Below the pieces are notes generated by a model. That model did no database searches. It worked only from the letters and a program-made list of their open reading frames with translations, and was not told the origin of the DNA. From positions 399,405-463,404 of the forward strand of contig NZ_BJKB01000002.1 in the NCBI RefSeq assembly GCF_010725055.1: DNA of 64,000 nucleotides, written 5' to 3'. The translations under genes and the position numbers were made by a program. This DNA comes from Gelidibacter japonicus (GTDB lineage Bacteria > Bacteroidota > Bacteroidia > Flavobacteriales > Flavobacteriaceae). Within the stretch, counting starts at the first letter, position 1. Each line of letters begins with the position of its first letter. Shown here one piece after another: positions 16,649-25,971 of the stretch.

Positions 16649-17959
16649 ATGAAAACAAAACTCAATTTCGTTTTCCTCGCATATAAAAATTATCTGCTAT
16701 GTATGGTATTTATTGTTTCTGGTGGGATGGAAATGTTCGCATTCAATTTTTTCCAAGAGCAACAAATAGTACAAACATTTTCTGAATTTAAAGGAACGGT
16801 TATTGACAGCAAATCCAAAGCACCTTTATCCTTTGCTACTTTAATCGTTGATGGAACTAATATCAGCACAATAACCAATTCTGAGGGCGAATTTTTATTA
16901 AAAGTTCCCAAAACCATGGTCGATAACACCATCAGTATCTCTTTTTTGGGATATCAAGTCAAGACCATTCCCCTTTCTAATTTAAATGGCGACGATATTC
17001 AAATCTTATTGGACGAAGCGGCAATGGAACTTTCGGAAGTTAAAATAAATGTCCCAAAGGATGCATACACCCTAGTAAAAGCAGCATTGGATAAAAAAAG
17101 TGACCATTTCCTCACTGAAGAAACCATAATGACCGCATTTTATAGAGAGACCATTAAGAAAAGACGTCGCAACGCATCCCTATCTGAAGCCGTAGTAGAA
17201 ATTTACCGAGAGCCCTACGCCTCCTCTAAATCAGATAAAATCAAACTTATCAAAGCTAGAAAAAGCACCGATTATAATCGGTTGGACACGCTAGCCCTAA
17301 AATTAGAAGGCGGTCCGTTTAGCGCACTTTACGCAGATGTGATCAAATATCCGCAGTATATATTTTCTGAAAACGATTTCAGCAATTATGAGTTTTCTTT
17401 TGATAAATCTACTGAAATCAATAACCGTAGTGTATATGTGGTAAAATTCAAGCCCCATGAAAACATTGTTATACCGATGCATTACGGCAAACTTTATATT
17501 GATGCTGAAACTTTTTCACTGGTTAGCGCTATCTACAATTTGAATGTTGAAAATCGTGAAATGGCGGCAAAAATGTTTGTTAGAAAGAAACCGAATAGAG
17601 TTACTGTTTATCCAACAGAAGCAGCCTATCGTGTGGATTATAGAAACCATAACGGTAAGTGGCACTACGGATATAGCAACCTCCAATTAACATTTAAAGT
17701 GATCTGGAGAGGACGTTTATTTAACAACGTTTACACATTAAACAGTGAAATGGCCATTACCGATTGGGCAAAGAATTTGGGAGATTCCTTCACTCGAAAA
17801 GAAACCTTGCGACCTACGGTTATTTTAAGTGATGAAGCCTCTGGTTTTTCTGACCCTGATTTTTGGGGAGAATACAACATTATTGAACCCGAGAAATCTA
17901 TTGAATCTGCCATCGATAAAATCAACCGACAAATGGAGAGAAGAAAAGGGAATGAGTAA
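16649..17959 (+). CDS. Carboxypeptidase-like regulatory domain protein, exported
   Basis: The 436-residue protein has an N-terminal hydrophobic segment (YLLCMVFIVSGGMEMFAF) that is a weak signal peptide. Residues about 48-130 form a CarboxypepD regulatory-like domain (FKGTVIDSKSKAPLSFATL, SFLGYQVKTI). The remainder, about 145-420, is a beta-rich region of unknown fold (MTAFYRETIKKRR, YGKLYIDAETFSLV) shared by many Flavobacteriaceae proteins. There is no plug or complete barrel. The start region is uncertain because an internal Met at residue 19 would also give a signal sequence. It follows the M14 gene after 75 bases and may share its transcript. Confidence 0.8.
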   Translation: MKTKLNFVFLAYKNYLLCMVFIVSGGMEMFAFNFFQEQQIVQTFSEFKGTVIDSKSKAPLSFATLIVDGTNISTITNSEGEFLLKVPKTMVDNTISISFLGYQVKTIPLSNLNGDDIQILLDEAAMELSEVKINVPKDAYTLVKAALDKKSDHFLTEETIMTAFYRETIKKRRRNASLSEAVVEIYREPYASSKSDKIKLIKARKSTDYNRLDTLALKLEGGPFSALYADVIKYPQYIFSENDFSNYEFSFDKSTEINNRSVYVVKFKPHENIVIPMHYGKLYIDAETFSLVSAIYNLNVENREMAAKMFVRKKPNRVTVYPTEAAYRVDYRNHNGKWHYGYSNLQLTFKVIWRGRLFNNVYTLNSEMAITDWAKNLGDSFTRKETLRPTVILSDEASGFSDPDFWGEYNIIEPEKSIESAIDKINRQMERRKGNE

Positions 17960-17984
17960 ATGCGTGAAGGATGAGCGATGACAG

Positions 17985-18188
17985 GGCGATGGGTGACCGA
18001 TAACTGATGACCGAAGACACCTGCGACTCCCAAACTACAACCTACTACCGATCGAATACCGTCAACTGAAGACTGCCTACTGAAGACTGTCTACTACCCT
18101 CTAATTTCTATCCTCTATTTTCTACTTTCTCTACCGTCTATTTTCTATTTTCTACCCTCTCTACCCTCTATTTTCTATTTTCTACCCT
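17985..18188. repeat. Long variable heptanucleotide array
   Basis: From 18066 to 18188 seventeen seven-base units stand in register, broken only by two extra CT dinucleotides (18129-18130 and 18159-18160). Units are CTGAAGA, CTGCCTA, CTGAAGA, CTGTCTA, CTACCCT, CTAATTT, CTATCCT, CTATTTT, CTACTTT, CTACCGT, then CTATTTT twice, CTACCCT twice, CTATTTT twice, CTACCCT. Weaker seven-base periodicity continues leftward to about 17985 (for example TGACCGA, TAACTGA, TGACCGA). It fills the gap between the convergent carboxypeptidase-regulatory protein and RND pump genes. Confidence 0.9.
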
Positions 18189-18195
18189 CCATCTA

Positions 18196-21100
18196 TTACT
18201 CTTTAGATTTTCTATACGCCAAATAAAACAACTGGGGCAATACCGTCAAGGAAAGCAGGGTACAAATTAAAATCCCTCCCACAATCATAATCGCCAAGGG
18301 CTTTTGAATTTCAGAGCCCATACCATGCGACAGTGCAGCTGGCAACAGCCCCATGGCCCCCATGAGGCCTATCATAACAATGGGTCTTATTTTTTCTTGC
18401 ACCCCCAAAGAAATGGCTTCTCTTAAATTATGGCGTTCCCGTAATTTCTCATGAATAACGGTAATCAAAATCAGTCCGTTAATGGTTGACACCCCAAAAA
18501 GGATAATAAAGCCGATCCCCGCCGAAATACCAAAAACCGTTCCTGTAACCCATAATGAGATCAAGCCGCCAATAAAGGCAAAAGGCAGGGTAAGCGCAGC
18601 AATAATAGTGTCTTTGACGTTCCCGAAGTTCATGTACAACAAGAAAAGAATCAGTAATAATGAGATAGGAACAACCACCATTAATTGCTTACTGGCACGT
18701 TCCTTACTTTCAAACTCTCCAGCCCACTCCACTTTGTTGTACGATGGAATTTCGACTTCAGCGTCCACTTTTTTTCGTGCTTCTGCAATGGTGCTTCCCA
18801 GGTCACGGCCCTCAATACTAAATCCTACACCAATATAACGGCTGTTGCCTTCTCGGTAAATAAATGCCGGCCCCGTATGAAAATCGATAGTAGCTATCTC
18901 CTTTAATGGCACATAATTACCATCATAAACAGGCACTAAGATATTACCAATAGCTTCAGCCGATTCACGATGTGGTTTTTGATATCTAATGCGCACATCA
19001 AACATCCGTTCGCCTTCATAAAAAGTAGTGGCTGCCTGACCTCCGATGGCCATGGCCACCACCGATTGCGCATCAGCCATGGTCACACCATATCTTGCCA
19101 TTTTATGATCGTGTAGCTGAATTCGCAATTCGGGTTGACCGATATTTTCATAAACGTTCAAATCGGTAATACCTTCAATATCCCGGATGGCATCTGCAAC
19201 CTCATGGGCCTTCTCTTCCAATTCGAAAAGATCATCACCAAAAATTTTCACCACCAAGGAGCTTTTAACACCGGCCACATATTCTTCCACGTTGTCTTGA
19301 ATAGGCTGACTAAATCCGAAATTGATCCCGGGATAGGTTTCCAAATCGTCCCGTATTTCTGCCATTAAATCGTCTTTAGAAATAGCTCGCTCCCATTCGT
19401 CTTCAGGTTTTAACTCAATATGGAATTCGATATTAAAAAAACCGGTAGGATCAGTACCATCATTGGGACGTCCCGTTTGAGTCAATACAAATTTAATTTC
19501 GTCGTGCTGTCTTATTTTTTCTTTCATTTCCTGGGCCAGCTTCACCGATTCGTCCAAATGGATACTTACCGGTAAGGTGGCACGGACATAAATGGCACCC
19601 TCATTTAATTTTGGCAGGAATTCAGTGCCATAGTAACTGAACTTTACAGCACATATCACCAACAAACCTACAAACGTATATAAGGTTGCCTTTCTATACT
19701 TATCTGTAAACTTAAAAAGTTTGAAGAATTGGACATTAAAAAACCTTGACACAATACTTTCCTTATCATTCACTCCCTTATTCAACAGGACTTTACACAT
19801 GGCCGGCACATAAGTCAGGCTCAAAATCAACGAGCCTAACAGTGCATAACCCAAAGTAAACGCCAATGGTGAAAACATCTTTCCTTCAACTTTCTGGAAT
19901 GAAAAAATTGGCATCAAGGCTACAATGAGAATAAACAGTGCAAAAAATATGGGGGTTGACACCTTGCCCACACTCTTTTTAATAATTCCCAATTTAGAAA
20001 CTTTGGCGAATTTATCTCTTCCCATAAGACGGGATTTTATTTGAAGTGAAACAAAAACCTGTTCCACAATAACCAAAGTTCCTTCTAGTAGCAAGCCAAA
20101 ATCAAGCGCACCCATAGATATTAAATTGGCTGGCAAACCTTGAATGCGCAACATGATGATCGCAAATAAAAAGGATAGCGGAATGACCGATGCTACAATC
20201 AAGGTGGTTCTCCAATTATAAAGAAAGATAAACACGATCAGTGACACCAAAATAACGCCTTCAATTAAGTTGGTAGTAACCGTTTTTACGGTAGTTTCAA
20301 CCAGTTCTGAACGGTCAATAAAAGGAACTATTTCCACATTTTTAGGTAGAATTCGGGTGTTCAGTTCATTTATTCTGGTTTTTAAGCCCTCAATAACATC
20401 GGCAGGATTTTCACCTCTCAACATGATCACAATGCCCTGAACAAGATCATCATCTTCATCCAGACCCACTTGGCCCAATCTTGGTTTGGCAGCAATTATG
20501 ACTTCGGCCACATGCTTTACCAAAACAGGGGTCGAACCATTTACCGTAATCAAAATATTTTCTATGTCTTCAACGCTTTCCAATAAGCCCACACCTCGAA
20601 CGGCATAGGCTTGATCGCCACGTTGAATGACATCGCCGCCAACATTGATATTGCTTTTAGATACCGCTTCATAAACGTCTAAGGGCGAAAGATCATAATT
20701 TTTTAATTCGCTGGGATTGATCTGGATTTCATATATCTTCTCTTCACCTCCAAAACTCGCAACATCGGCAACGCCGGGAACGGATAAAAGTTCGCGTTCA
20801 ATCACCCAATCGTGAATGGCAGAAATTTCCTTGATTGGCAAATCACTTTTCACCACATATCTAAAAATTTCACCCGTCGCTCCAGAAGGTGGCTCTATCT
20901 GTGCGTCACTCCCCTCGGGCAATACCAAGCCTTGAAGCCTATTGGAAGCATATTGTTGTGCATAAAAATCTTCAACATCATCATCAAAAATAACGGTGAC
21001 CACCGAAAGCCCAAATAACGAAATGGAGCGCACTTCAGCCTTTTTCGGAATGGTATTCATTTCCTTAGAAACTGGAAGTGTAATAAACTTTTCAACTTCT

Positions 21101-21285
21101 TCAGCACTTCTACCTGGCCATTGCGTAATGATTCGCGCTCTGGTATTGGTGACATCCGGAAATGCTTCGATCGGAATTTTGATATAATTTATGATCCCAG
21201 CCACCAGCAATAATCCTGTTAGAAAAAACACAATGGTGGAGTTTTTTAAGGAAAACCCCACAATACCTTGGACAAATTTCTTCAT
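18196..21285 (-). CDS. Heavy-metal efflux RND transporter permease (CusA/CzcA family)
   Basis: The 1029-residue protein is the inner-membrane proton-driven pump of a tripartite efflux system, with 12 expected helices and two large periplasmic loops. Signs of the heavy-metal branch are IEAFPDVTNTRARIITQWPG near the N-terminus, TQTGRPNDGTDPTGF in the second loop and GMGSEIQKPLAIMIVGG near the end. The fourth-helix proton-relay motif reads GALDFGLLLEGTLVIVE: Asp395, Glu401 and Glu408. In CzcA the middle position is Asp, so this is a conservative change and makes the metal class uncertain. The gene ends the operon regulator-kinase-TolC-adaptor-pump and lies nine bases behind the adaptor gene. Confidence 0.95.
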   Translation of the reverse strand: MKKFVQGIVGFSLKNSTIVFFLTGLLLVAGIINYIKIPIEAFPDVTNTRARIITQWPGRSAEEVEKFITLPVSKEMNTIPKKAEVRSISLFGLSVVTVIFDDDVEDFYAQQYASNRLQGLVLPEGSDAQIEPPSGATGEIFRYVVKSDLPIKEISAIHDWVIERELLSVPGVADVASFGGEEKIYEIQINPSELKNYDLSPLDVYEAVSKSNINVGGDVIQRGDQAYAVRGVGLLESVEDIENILITVNGSTPVLVKHVAEVIIAAKPRLGQVGLDEDDDLVQGIVIMLRGENPADVIEGLKTRINELNTRILPKNVEIVPFIDRSELVETTVKTVTTNLIEGVILVSLIVFIFLYNWRTTLIVASVIPLSFLFAIIMLRIQGLPANLISMGALDFGLLLEGTLVIVEQVFVSLQIKSRLMGRDKFAKVSKLGIIKKSVGKVSTPIFFALFILIVALMPIFSFQKVEGKMFSPLAFTLGYALLGSLILSLTYVPAMCKVLLNKGVNDKESIVSRFFNVQFFKLFKFTDKYRKATLYTFVGLLVICAVKFSYYGTEFLPKLNEGAIYVRATLPVSIHLDESVKLAQEMKEKIRQHDEIKFVLTQTGRPNDGTDPTGFFNIEFHIELKPEDEWERAISKDDLMAEIRDDLETYPGINFGFSQPIQDNVEEYVAGVKSSLVVKIFGDDLFELEEKAHEVADAIRDIEGITDLNVYENIGQPELRIQLHDHKMARYGVTMADAQSVVAMAIGGQAATTFYEGERMFDVRIRYQKPHRESAEAIGNILVPVYDGNYVPLKEIATIDFHTGPAFIYREGNSRYIGVGFSIEGRDLGSTIAEARKKVDAEVEIPSYNKVEWAGEFESKERASKQLMVVVPISLLLILFLLYMNFGNVKDTIIAALTLPFAFIGGLISLWVTGTVFGISAGIGFIILFGVSTINGLILITVIHEKLRERHNLREAISLGVQEKIRPIVMIGLMGAMGLLPAALSHGMGSEIQKPLAIMIVGGILICTLLSLTVLPQLFYLAYRKSKE

Positions 21286-21294
21286 GGATAAGGA

Positions 21295-22404
21295 TTACTT
21301 TAAAGCTTTTATATGGTTATAAATCAGTAAGTGATTTTTTGTAATAATCTGTTCGCCTTCGTCAATATTGTTTTCAAAATAGACCGTGTTACCATTTTGG
21401 ATATTGGGTGTCACCTTTCGGACTTCGATATCGCAATCAGATTTATATAGAACAAGAAAATGTTGGTTATCATCAAAAATCAATGCATTTACAGGAGCCG
21501 CGTTGGCCATGAGACCTTCCTCCTTCTCAACGGTCACATCCACCAGCATTCCTGGCATGAGTTTGCCTTCTTTATTATCCATCACGATACGTGCTTTTAA
21601 AACACGTTCATCGGAATCAAACACTTGTGATATTGTATTAATTTCTCCAAAAAACAGCTCATTGGAATAAGGCACGGCCGTTATTTCAACCGGCATGCCC
21701 TGCTTTACATACGGAATATTGCCAGCGTAAATATTGGCCATGATCCAAACTTCGTCTAAATCGGATATTGTAAAAAGCGGTTCACCTTCTGCCGATACCT
21801 GCATGCCGGCGGCTACATTTTTACTGATAATGGTCCCCGATGACGAAGCTCTAACCTGAAACACACCACGCTCCGTACTCGCACTATATAAATTAAGTTG
21901 CGCGTTGGTATTTTGCAATTCTGCTTTCAACACATCCAAATTGCTTTGTGCCTCTATCAAATCTCTCTGGGAGGCTATCTTATCACGATGCATTTCCTGA
22001 ACCGATTCCAATTCACGTTGAGCGACAAGGATTTGAGATTGGAGACTCGATTTCTGGGCTGTGAGCTGACTTAATTCGCCGCTCATCATCTCTAAAAGTA
22101 ACTGTCCTTTTCTGACCTCATCACCGGAAGAAAAATAGGTTTTAGTAACGACGCCACTAACCAAGCTTACAAAGTGAACCATTTTGTCTGGGTTGGTCTC
22201 CACTTTGGCATTTAGCAAAATAGATTCTGTAATGGCTTTTTTTTCTATGGGTACTTTGATAATATCATCTTTCATAAAATCGTTCAAACAAAAAGAAGCG
22301 CTCTCTTTTTGGATGAGATGTTCATTTTTATTTTTAGCACAACTACTGGTGAGTAAGAGCACTAAAGCAAAAAGGGTAAGACGATATAAATTATTATGAT
22401 ACAT
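21295..22404 (-). CDS. RND efflux periplasmic adaptor lipoprotein
   Basis: The 369-residue membrane-fusion protein has a lipoprotein signal (LVLLLTSSC, Cys22). A biotinyl-lipoyl-like half (VSLVSGVVTKTYFSSGDEVRKGQLLLEM) precedes a coiled-coil hairpin at about 105-170 and the second lipoyl half (VRASSSGTIISKNVAAGMQVS), then beta-barrel and membrane-proximal domains. It links the inner-membrane pump to the TolC channel. No metal-binding histidine- or methionine-rich extension is seen. Spacing is 26 bases after the TolC gene and nine before the pump gene. Confidence 0.93.
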   Translation of the reverse strand: MYHNNLYRLTLFALVLLLTSSCAKNKNEHLIQKESASFCLNDFMKDDIIKVPIEKKAITESILLNAKVETNPDKMVHFVSLVSGVVTKTYFSSGDEVRKGQLLLEMMSGELSQLTAQKSSLQSQILVAQRELESVQEMHRDKIASQRDLIEAQSNLDVLKAELQNTNAQLNLYSASTERGVFQVRASSSGTIISKNVAAGMQVSAEGEPLFTISDLDEVWIMANIYAGNIPYVKQGMPVEITAVPYSNELFFGEINTISQVFDSDERVLKARIVMDNKEGKLMPGMLVDVTVEKEEGLMANAAPVNALIFDDNQHFLVLYKSDCDIEVRKVTPNIQNGNTVYFENNIDEGEQIITKNHLLIYNHIKALK

Positions 22405-22430
22405 GCTTTGATAGGTTAAATAAGTGATGA

Positions 22431-23783
22431 TTAAATTTCTGTTCCGACGGTATATTGGAGCCTTTCCAATTGCAGATGGATTTCTTTCTTTGCCTCGAGG
22501 ATAATTCTCTTATTTTCCAAATAGGCTTCCTGAAAATCCAAATATTGCAATAGGCTGATGTTTCTATTCACAAAATTCTTTGTGTAACTCTCAAAGATCT
22601 CATCTAAATCTGTTTCAAAATCAGGATCTATGCTCTCATAAAATGTTAAGGCGGCTCTGAAATCCTTATAGTTCTGATCAAATTCGGCGCGTGCCCTTAA
22701 CCGAAGGTCATTGGATAGGTAAGTGGTGTTTTCAATACCCATTTGTGCATGCGCGATTGCGCCTTGATTTCTGTTAAAAACAGGTAAGTCTATAGATAGA
22801 CCAAATCCGAAGAAACTTGGCCATACACCTCCTCCACGATCGTAAGAGGCATTCAAATTGATATCAGGTATGGCTTGCGATTTTTCATAGGTCAGCAAAC
22901 TCTTAAAGTATTCATTTTCCAGTTCCGCCAATTTGACATCGGGTCTATACCTCAAGAAATCTTGCTCAAGGTTCAACATATCAAGATTTTGAAGATTTTG
23001 CAGATTGGGCGTAAAATCTTCTTCAAGCACAAATAAACTCGCAGGTCCAGTAATGCTCAAAAGAACCTTTAGTTCTTTTTCGGCATCGTTTTTGGCCTTG
23101 GAAAGTTCATTGATTTCTTTTGAAACTTCCAATTGCAGCGTTTGGAGTCGCATGTACTCGCCCTTGCTAATATGATCATTTTCCAGCTGTCTTTTATAAG
23201 CATTTAGAAGATTTCGGATCAAATCGCGTTGTTCTAAAAAAACGCGATTGTACAATTGCAAATACTGTAATTCTGTGAGCGTATTTCTAAACTCATATTT
23301 TAGATTTCGGAGCAGTTCTTCAAATTCCTGTTCAGCTACTTTAACGCCAACCTTTTCAACATCCATTTGTTTTTTCCGTTTCCTGGCGGTAACAATTTGT
23401 TGCTCCAATTGAACTGCAAACTGAGTGTTTTGGGCCACATTCCCAAAAACCTGTGGCAGTGGTTCATCTAAATAAGACAGTTGTTTATCAGTGGCCCAAA
23501 GATTAACTTCTTCAATGCTCAAGTTTGGATTAGGCCAAAGTTTGGCCTGTAGCACCATGGCCTCCGCCTGATTTATTTTGTAAGTCTCGGCAAGAAGCAG
23601 TAGGTTTTGCTTCAAGAAAAGTTCTTCATAGTGTTGCCTGCTAAGTTTTAGGGTGTCTGTTTGTCGTACCTGTGATAACAGAGTGGAGCTAAATCCTATG
23701 AATAGTAAGAAGGTAATCTTCGAGAAGATTCGTCCATTACCTTGTACATTTTCACCATTTGTTTTAATGCCTTTCAATTCCAT
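22431..23783 (-). CDS. TolC family outer membrane efflux protein
   Basis: The 450-residue protein has two repeats of long alpha-helices separated by short beta strands, as in TolC and CusC. Helical stretches such as RNLLNAYKRQLENDHISKGEY are typical, and the gene sits immediately upstream of adaptor and pump genes. The chosen start is ATG 23783; a TTG six codons earlier is in frame but less likely. A hydrophobic stretch ITFLLFIGFSSTLLS at about residues 23-38 serves as the signal peptide, after an unusually long polar lead. The kinase gene ends 57 bases upstream of the ATG. Confidence 0.92.
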   Translation of the reverse strand: MELKGIKTNGENVQGNGRIFSKITFLLFIGFSSTLLSQVRQTDTLKLSRQHYEELFLKQNLLLLAETYKINQAEAMVLQAKLWPNPNLSIEEVNLWATDKQLSYLDEPLPQVFGNVAQNTQFAVQLEQQIVTARKRKKQMDVEKVGVKVAEQEFEELLRNLKYEFRNTLTELQYLQLYNRVFLEQRDLIRNLLNAYKRQLENDHISKGEYMRLQTLQLEVSKEINELSKAKNDAEKELKVLLSITGPASLFVLEEDFTPNLQNLQNLDMLNLEQDFLRYRPDVKLAELENEYFKSLLTYEKSQAIPDINLNASYDRGGGVWPSFFGFGLSIDLPVFNRNQGAIAHAQMGIENTTYLSNDLRLRARAEFDQNYKDFRAALTFYESIDPDFETDLDEIFESYTKNFVNRNISLLQYLDFQEAYLENKRIILEAKKEIHLQLERLQYTVGTEI

Positions 23784-23840
23784 GGTGGCAAAAGACTTCA
23801 AATCAAGCTTAAAAAGACCTTAAAATGGATAAAGTTTAAC

Positions 23841-25229
23841 TTAAGATTTGTCTAATTGACTCTTAATAGGAAATATTACAGTGAAGGTATTTAAATTTTT
23901 ATGGTCCGTGTGATAAGAAATAAACCCTTGGTGCTGTGAAATAATATTATAAATGAAAACAAGTCCCAATCCAAAGCCCGATTTACCTTTACTATTTTCT
24001 CCTCTGAAAAAGTGTTGAAAAAGAAATTTCTGTTCCTCCTTAGTGATAACAGGGCCTTCATTTATAAAATCCAATTGAAGTTGTTTTTTATCAGTAATGA
24101 TATGAATGCTACCTTCCTTATTAGAACTGTAATGGATGGAATTCAACATCAGGTTCATAAAAGCCGCTTTTAACAATCGCGCAGAACCTTGAATCGTCAA
24201 TAGGCTCTCGTTGTCTGTAGGGCCAATATAATCGACTGAGAATTCAAAATCCGGATATAATATGGACAGTTCGTCCATTGTATCAAAAATCAACTCATCC
24301 ACCCGAATGTTGGTTTTTGGAATGCTATGTCCACCATCGGTTTTTGAAAGTTCCAACAAGAGATTTATAATTTCACTAAGATTTTTGGTGTCCTCTTTCT
24401 GACGATTGATCAGTGATTTCAATACGTCCAAGTCCGTTTCATTTAGCATGCGCTCAAAATTGGAAACCAGAACAGCAATAGGGGTTTTTAACTCATGTGA
24501 AATGTGGTTGATGGCGTGTTTCTGAAAAGAAACGGCTTCCTTCATCCGTTTCATCAACTTGTTGAACTGCTCGGCCAAAACCACTATTTCATTTTCCGAA
24601 CGCTCCACTTCTATTGGAATATAAAGCGTATCAAAATTATAATTGGTAATCTTTTTAGTGATATCAACTATTGGCTCTGATATAATTCGTGAGAGATAAT
24701 ACGCAATTAAAATAACGACCAGTGTGATTCCTAAAAACGTAAATATTAAAACATAGCGCAAAAAATCCAATTTTGAATACCCCGATTCATCAAAAGCTTT
24801 GTTGATGCCGTAGTAGGTATTGTTATTGTATTTTATATAGACACCTACCACGTCGTATAAATCGTCTTTGGTTTCCAACCAAGGATTAACGATGGTCAAC
24901 ACCTTAAGAATACTGTCGATATCTTTCTGAGGAATCTGTAAATCATCAATACTGGAATAAATCAAGGTTTTGGAATGGTCAAAAATCAAGAGTTTCTCGT
25001 CGTAAAATTCATTGATACTGATCCGATCCATAGCTTGAATAATGGATTCATCGGCTTGTTTAATTTCAGTTAAAAACCTTATGGTCGAGATAATTTTCTG
25101 TTTCTGTTTTTGCTGAAATTCCTCTTCACGATATTCATAAAAAAGAGTATAAATAAAAAATAAGGTGATGCCCAACAAACTGACAATGGTTGTTGAAAAA
25201 TACAATAGGATCTTTCTTCTAATACTCAT
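23841..25229 (-). CDS. Sensor histidine kinase (CusS-like position)
   Basis: The 462-residue protein has two membrane helices at about 7-30 and 157-179 around a periplasmic sensor of about 125 residues. A HAMP linker follows, then HisKA with the phospho-acceptor His245 in NHISHELKTP, then an HATPase domain (MNLMLNSIHYS as N-box, GFGLGLVFIYNI as G-box). It likely senses metal or envelope stress and phosphorylates the regulator encoded directly upstream. The ATG overlaps the regulator stop by one base (TGATG), so the two are translationally coupled. The sensed ligand is not known; no clear His/Met metal cluster is visible in the periplasmic loop. Confidence 0.94.
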   Translation of the reverse strand: MSIRRKILLYFSTTIVSLLGITLFFIYTLFYEYREEEFQQKQKQKIISTIRFLTEIKQADESIIQAMDRISINEFYDEKLLIFDHSKTLIYSSIDDLQIPQKDIDSILKVLTIVNPWLETKDDLYDVVGVYIKYNNNTYYGINKAFDESGYSKLDFLRYVLIFTFLGITLVVILIAYYLSRIISEPIVDITKKITNYNFDTLYIPIEVERSENEIVVLAEQFNKLMKRMKEAVSFQKHAINHISHELKTPIAVLVSNFERMLNETDLDVLKSLINRQKEDTKNLSEIINLLLELSKTDGGHSIPKTNIRVDELIFDTMDELSILYPDFEFSVDYIGPTDNESLLTIQGSARLLKAAFMNLMLNSIHYSSNKEGSIHIITDKKQLQLDFINEGPVITKEEQKFLFQHFFRGENSKGKSGFGLGLVFIYNIISQHQGFISYHTDHKNLNTFTVIFPIKSQLDKS

Positions 25230-25915
25230 CAGTCTTCAAAATAATAGCCGTATCCTATTTTGGTTTTGATGGATTCTTTATCAAAGGGACGATCAATTTT
25301 CTTTCTTAAAAAATTAATATAGACTTCAATCGTATTGGTGTTAGCGTCAAAAGATCTCCCCCAAATTTCTTCGATTAGCCGCTGTTTAGAAACAATTTCA
25401 CCTTTCGACTCTATAAGTTTCAGTAAAATTTGATACTCTCTTGGCGTGAGTGGAATTTCAATTTCCTGTCTACTTACTTTTTTTAATTTGGTATTCACCT
25501 GTAGATCACCAGCTATAATAATTTCGTTTTCTTGAAGATCAACTGGAATATTTTGACTGCGTTTTATAAGGGAATTGATCTTTAAAATCAGTTCGCGCAT
25601 ATAAAAAGGCTTGGTTATATAATCGTCTGCCCCCATTTCGTAACCATGGACTTTATCTTCCAGTTCAGAAAATGCCGAAATCATTAGAATAGGAGTGGCG
25701 ATATTATGTGTCCGAAAATCCTTCGCCAAATCGAAACCGTTCTTTCCGGGCAAATTAATATCTAACAAGATGCAGTCGAATTGTGATTTACTAAGAATTC
25801 GTTCCGCCAACAAGCCGTCATAAACAGTTTCCACCTGCATGTTCTCAGCCACAAGAGCTTCTTTTATATTCCTGTTCAGTTCCGGATCATCTTCAATAAT
25901 TAGTATTTTTTTCAC
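25229..25915 (-). CDS. OmpR/PhoB-type response regulator
   Basis: The 228-residue protein has a receiver domain with acidic pair Asp9-Asp10, phospho-acceptor Asp52 (LLDINLPGKNG) and Lys102 (ITKPFYMREL). A winged-helix DNA-binding domain follows (LTPREYQILLKLIE, NTIEVYINFLRKKID). It presumably controls the efflux operon that it heads. The start is a GTG at 25915 giving MKKILIIEDD; no ATG lies nearby in frame. A promoter with both elements is positioned 24-55 bases upstream. Confidence 0.95.
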   Translation of the reverse strand: MKKILIIEDDPELNRNIKEALVAENMQVETVYDGLLAERILSKSQFDCILLDINLPGKNGFDLAKDFRTHNIATPILMISAFSELEDKVHGYEMGADDYITKPFYMRELILKINSLIKRSQNIPVDLQENEIIIAGDLQVNTKLKKVSRQEIEIPLTPREYQILLKLIESKGEIVSKQRLIEEIWGRSFDANTNTIEVYINFLRKKIDRPFDKESIKTKIGYGYYFED

Positions 25916-25938
25916 CTGACCGATTATTTTTCAATAAT

Positions 25939-25970
25939 CAAAATTAAGGAATATAAAATTAAATTTGCAA
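25939..25970 (-). promoter_or_regulatory. Promoter of the efflux/two-component operon
   Basis: On the minus strand TTG (25968-25970) is followed after 21 bases by TAATTTTG (25939-25946), a full match to the Bacteroidota -33/-7 pattern. A small palindrome, GATTATT-tttc-AATAATC (25922-25939), overlaps the expected transcription start and could be an operator. Confidence 0.6.
25960..25967 (+). promoter_or_regulatory. Candidate divergent -7 box upstream of mgtE
   Basis: Plus-strand TAAATTTG lies inside the spacer of the opposing promoter. If used, it would give mgtE a leader of roughly 265 bases. No -33 element is obvious. Confidence 0.35.
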
Positions 25971-25971
25971 T

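Noticed and set aside
17985..18188. CRISPR array
   Set aside because: Units are seven bases without constant repeats and unique 30-base spacers, and no cas genes are present.
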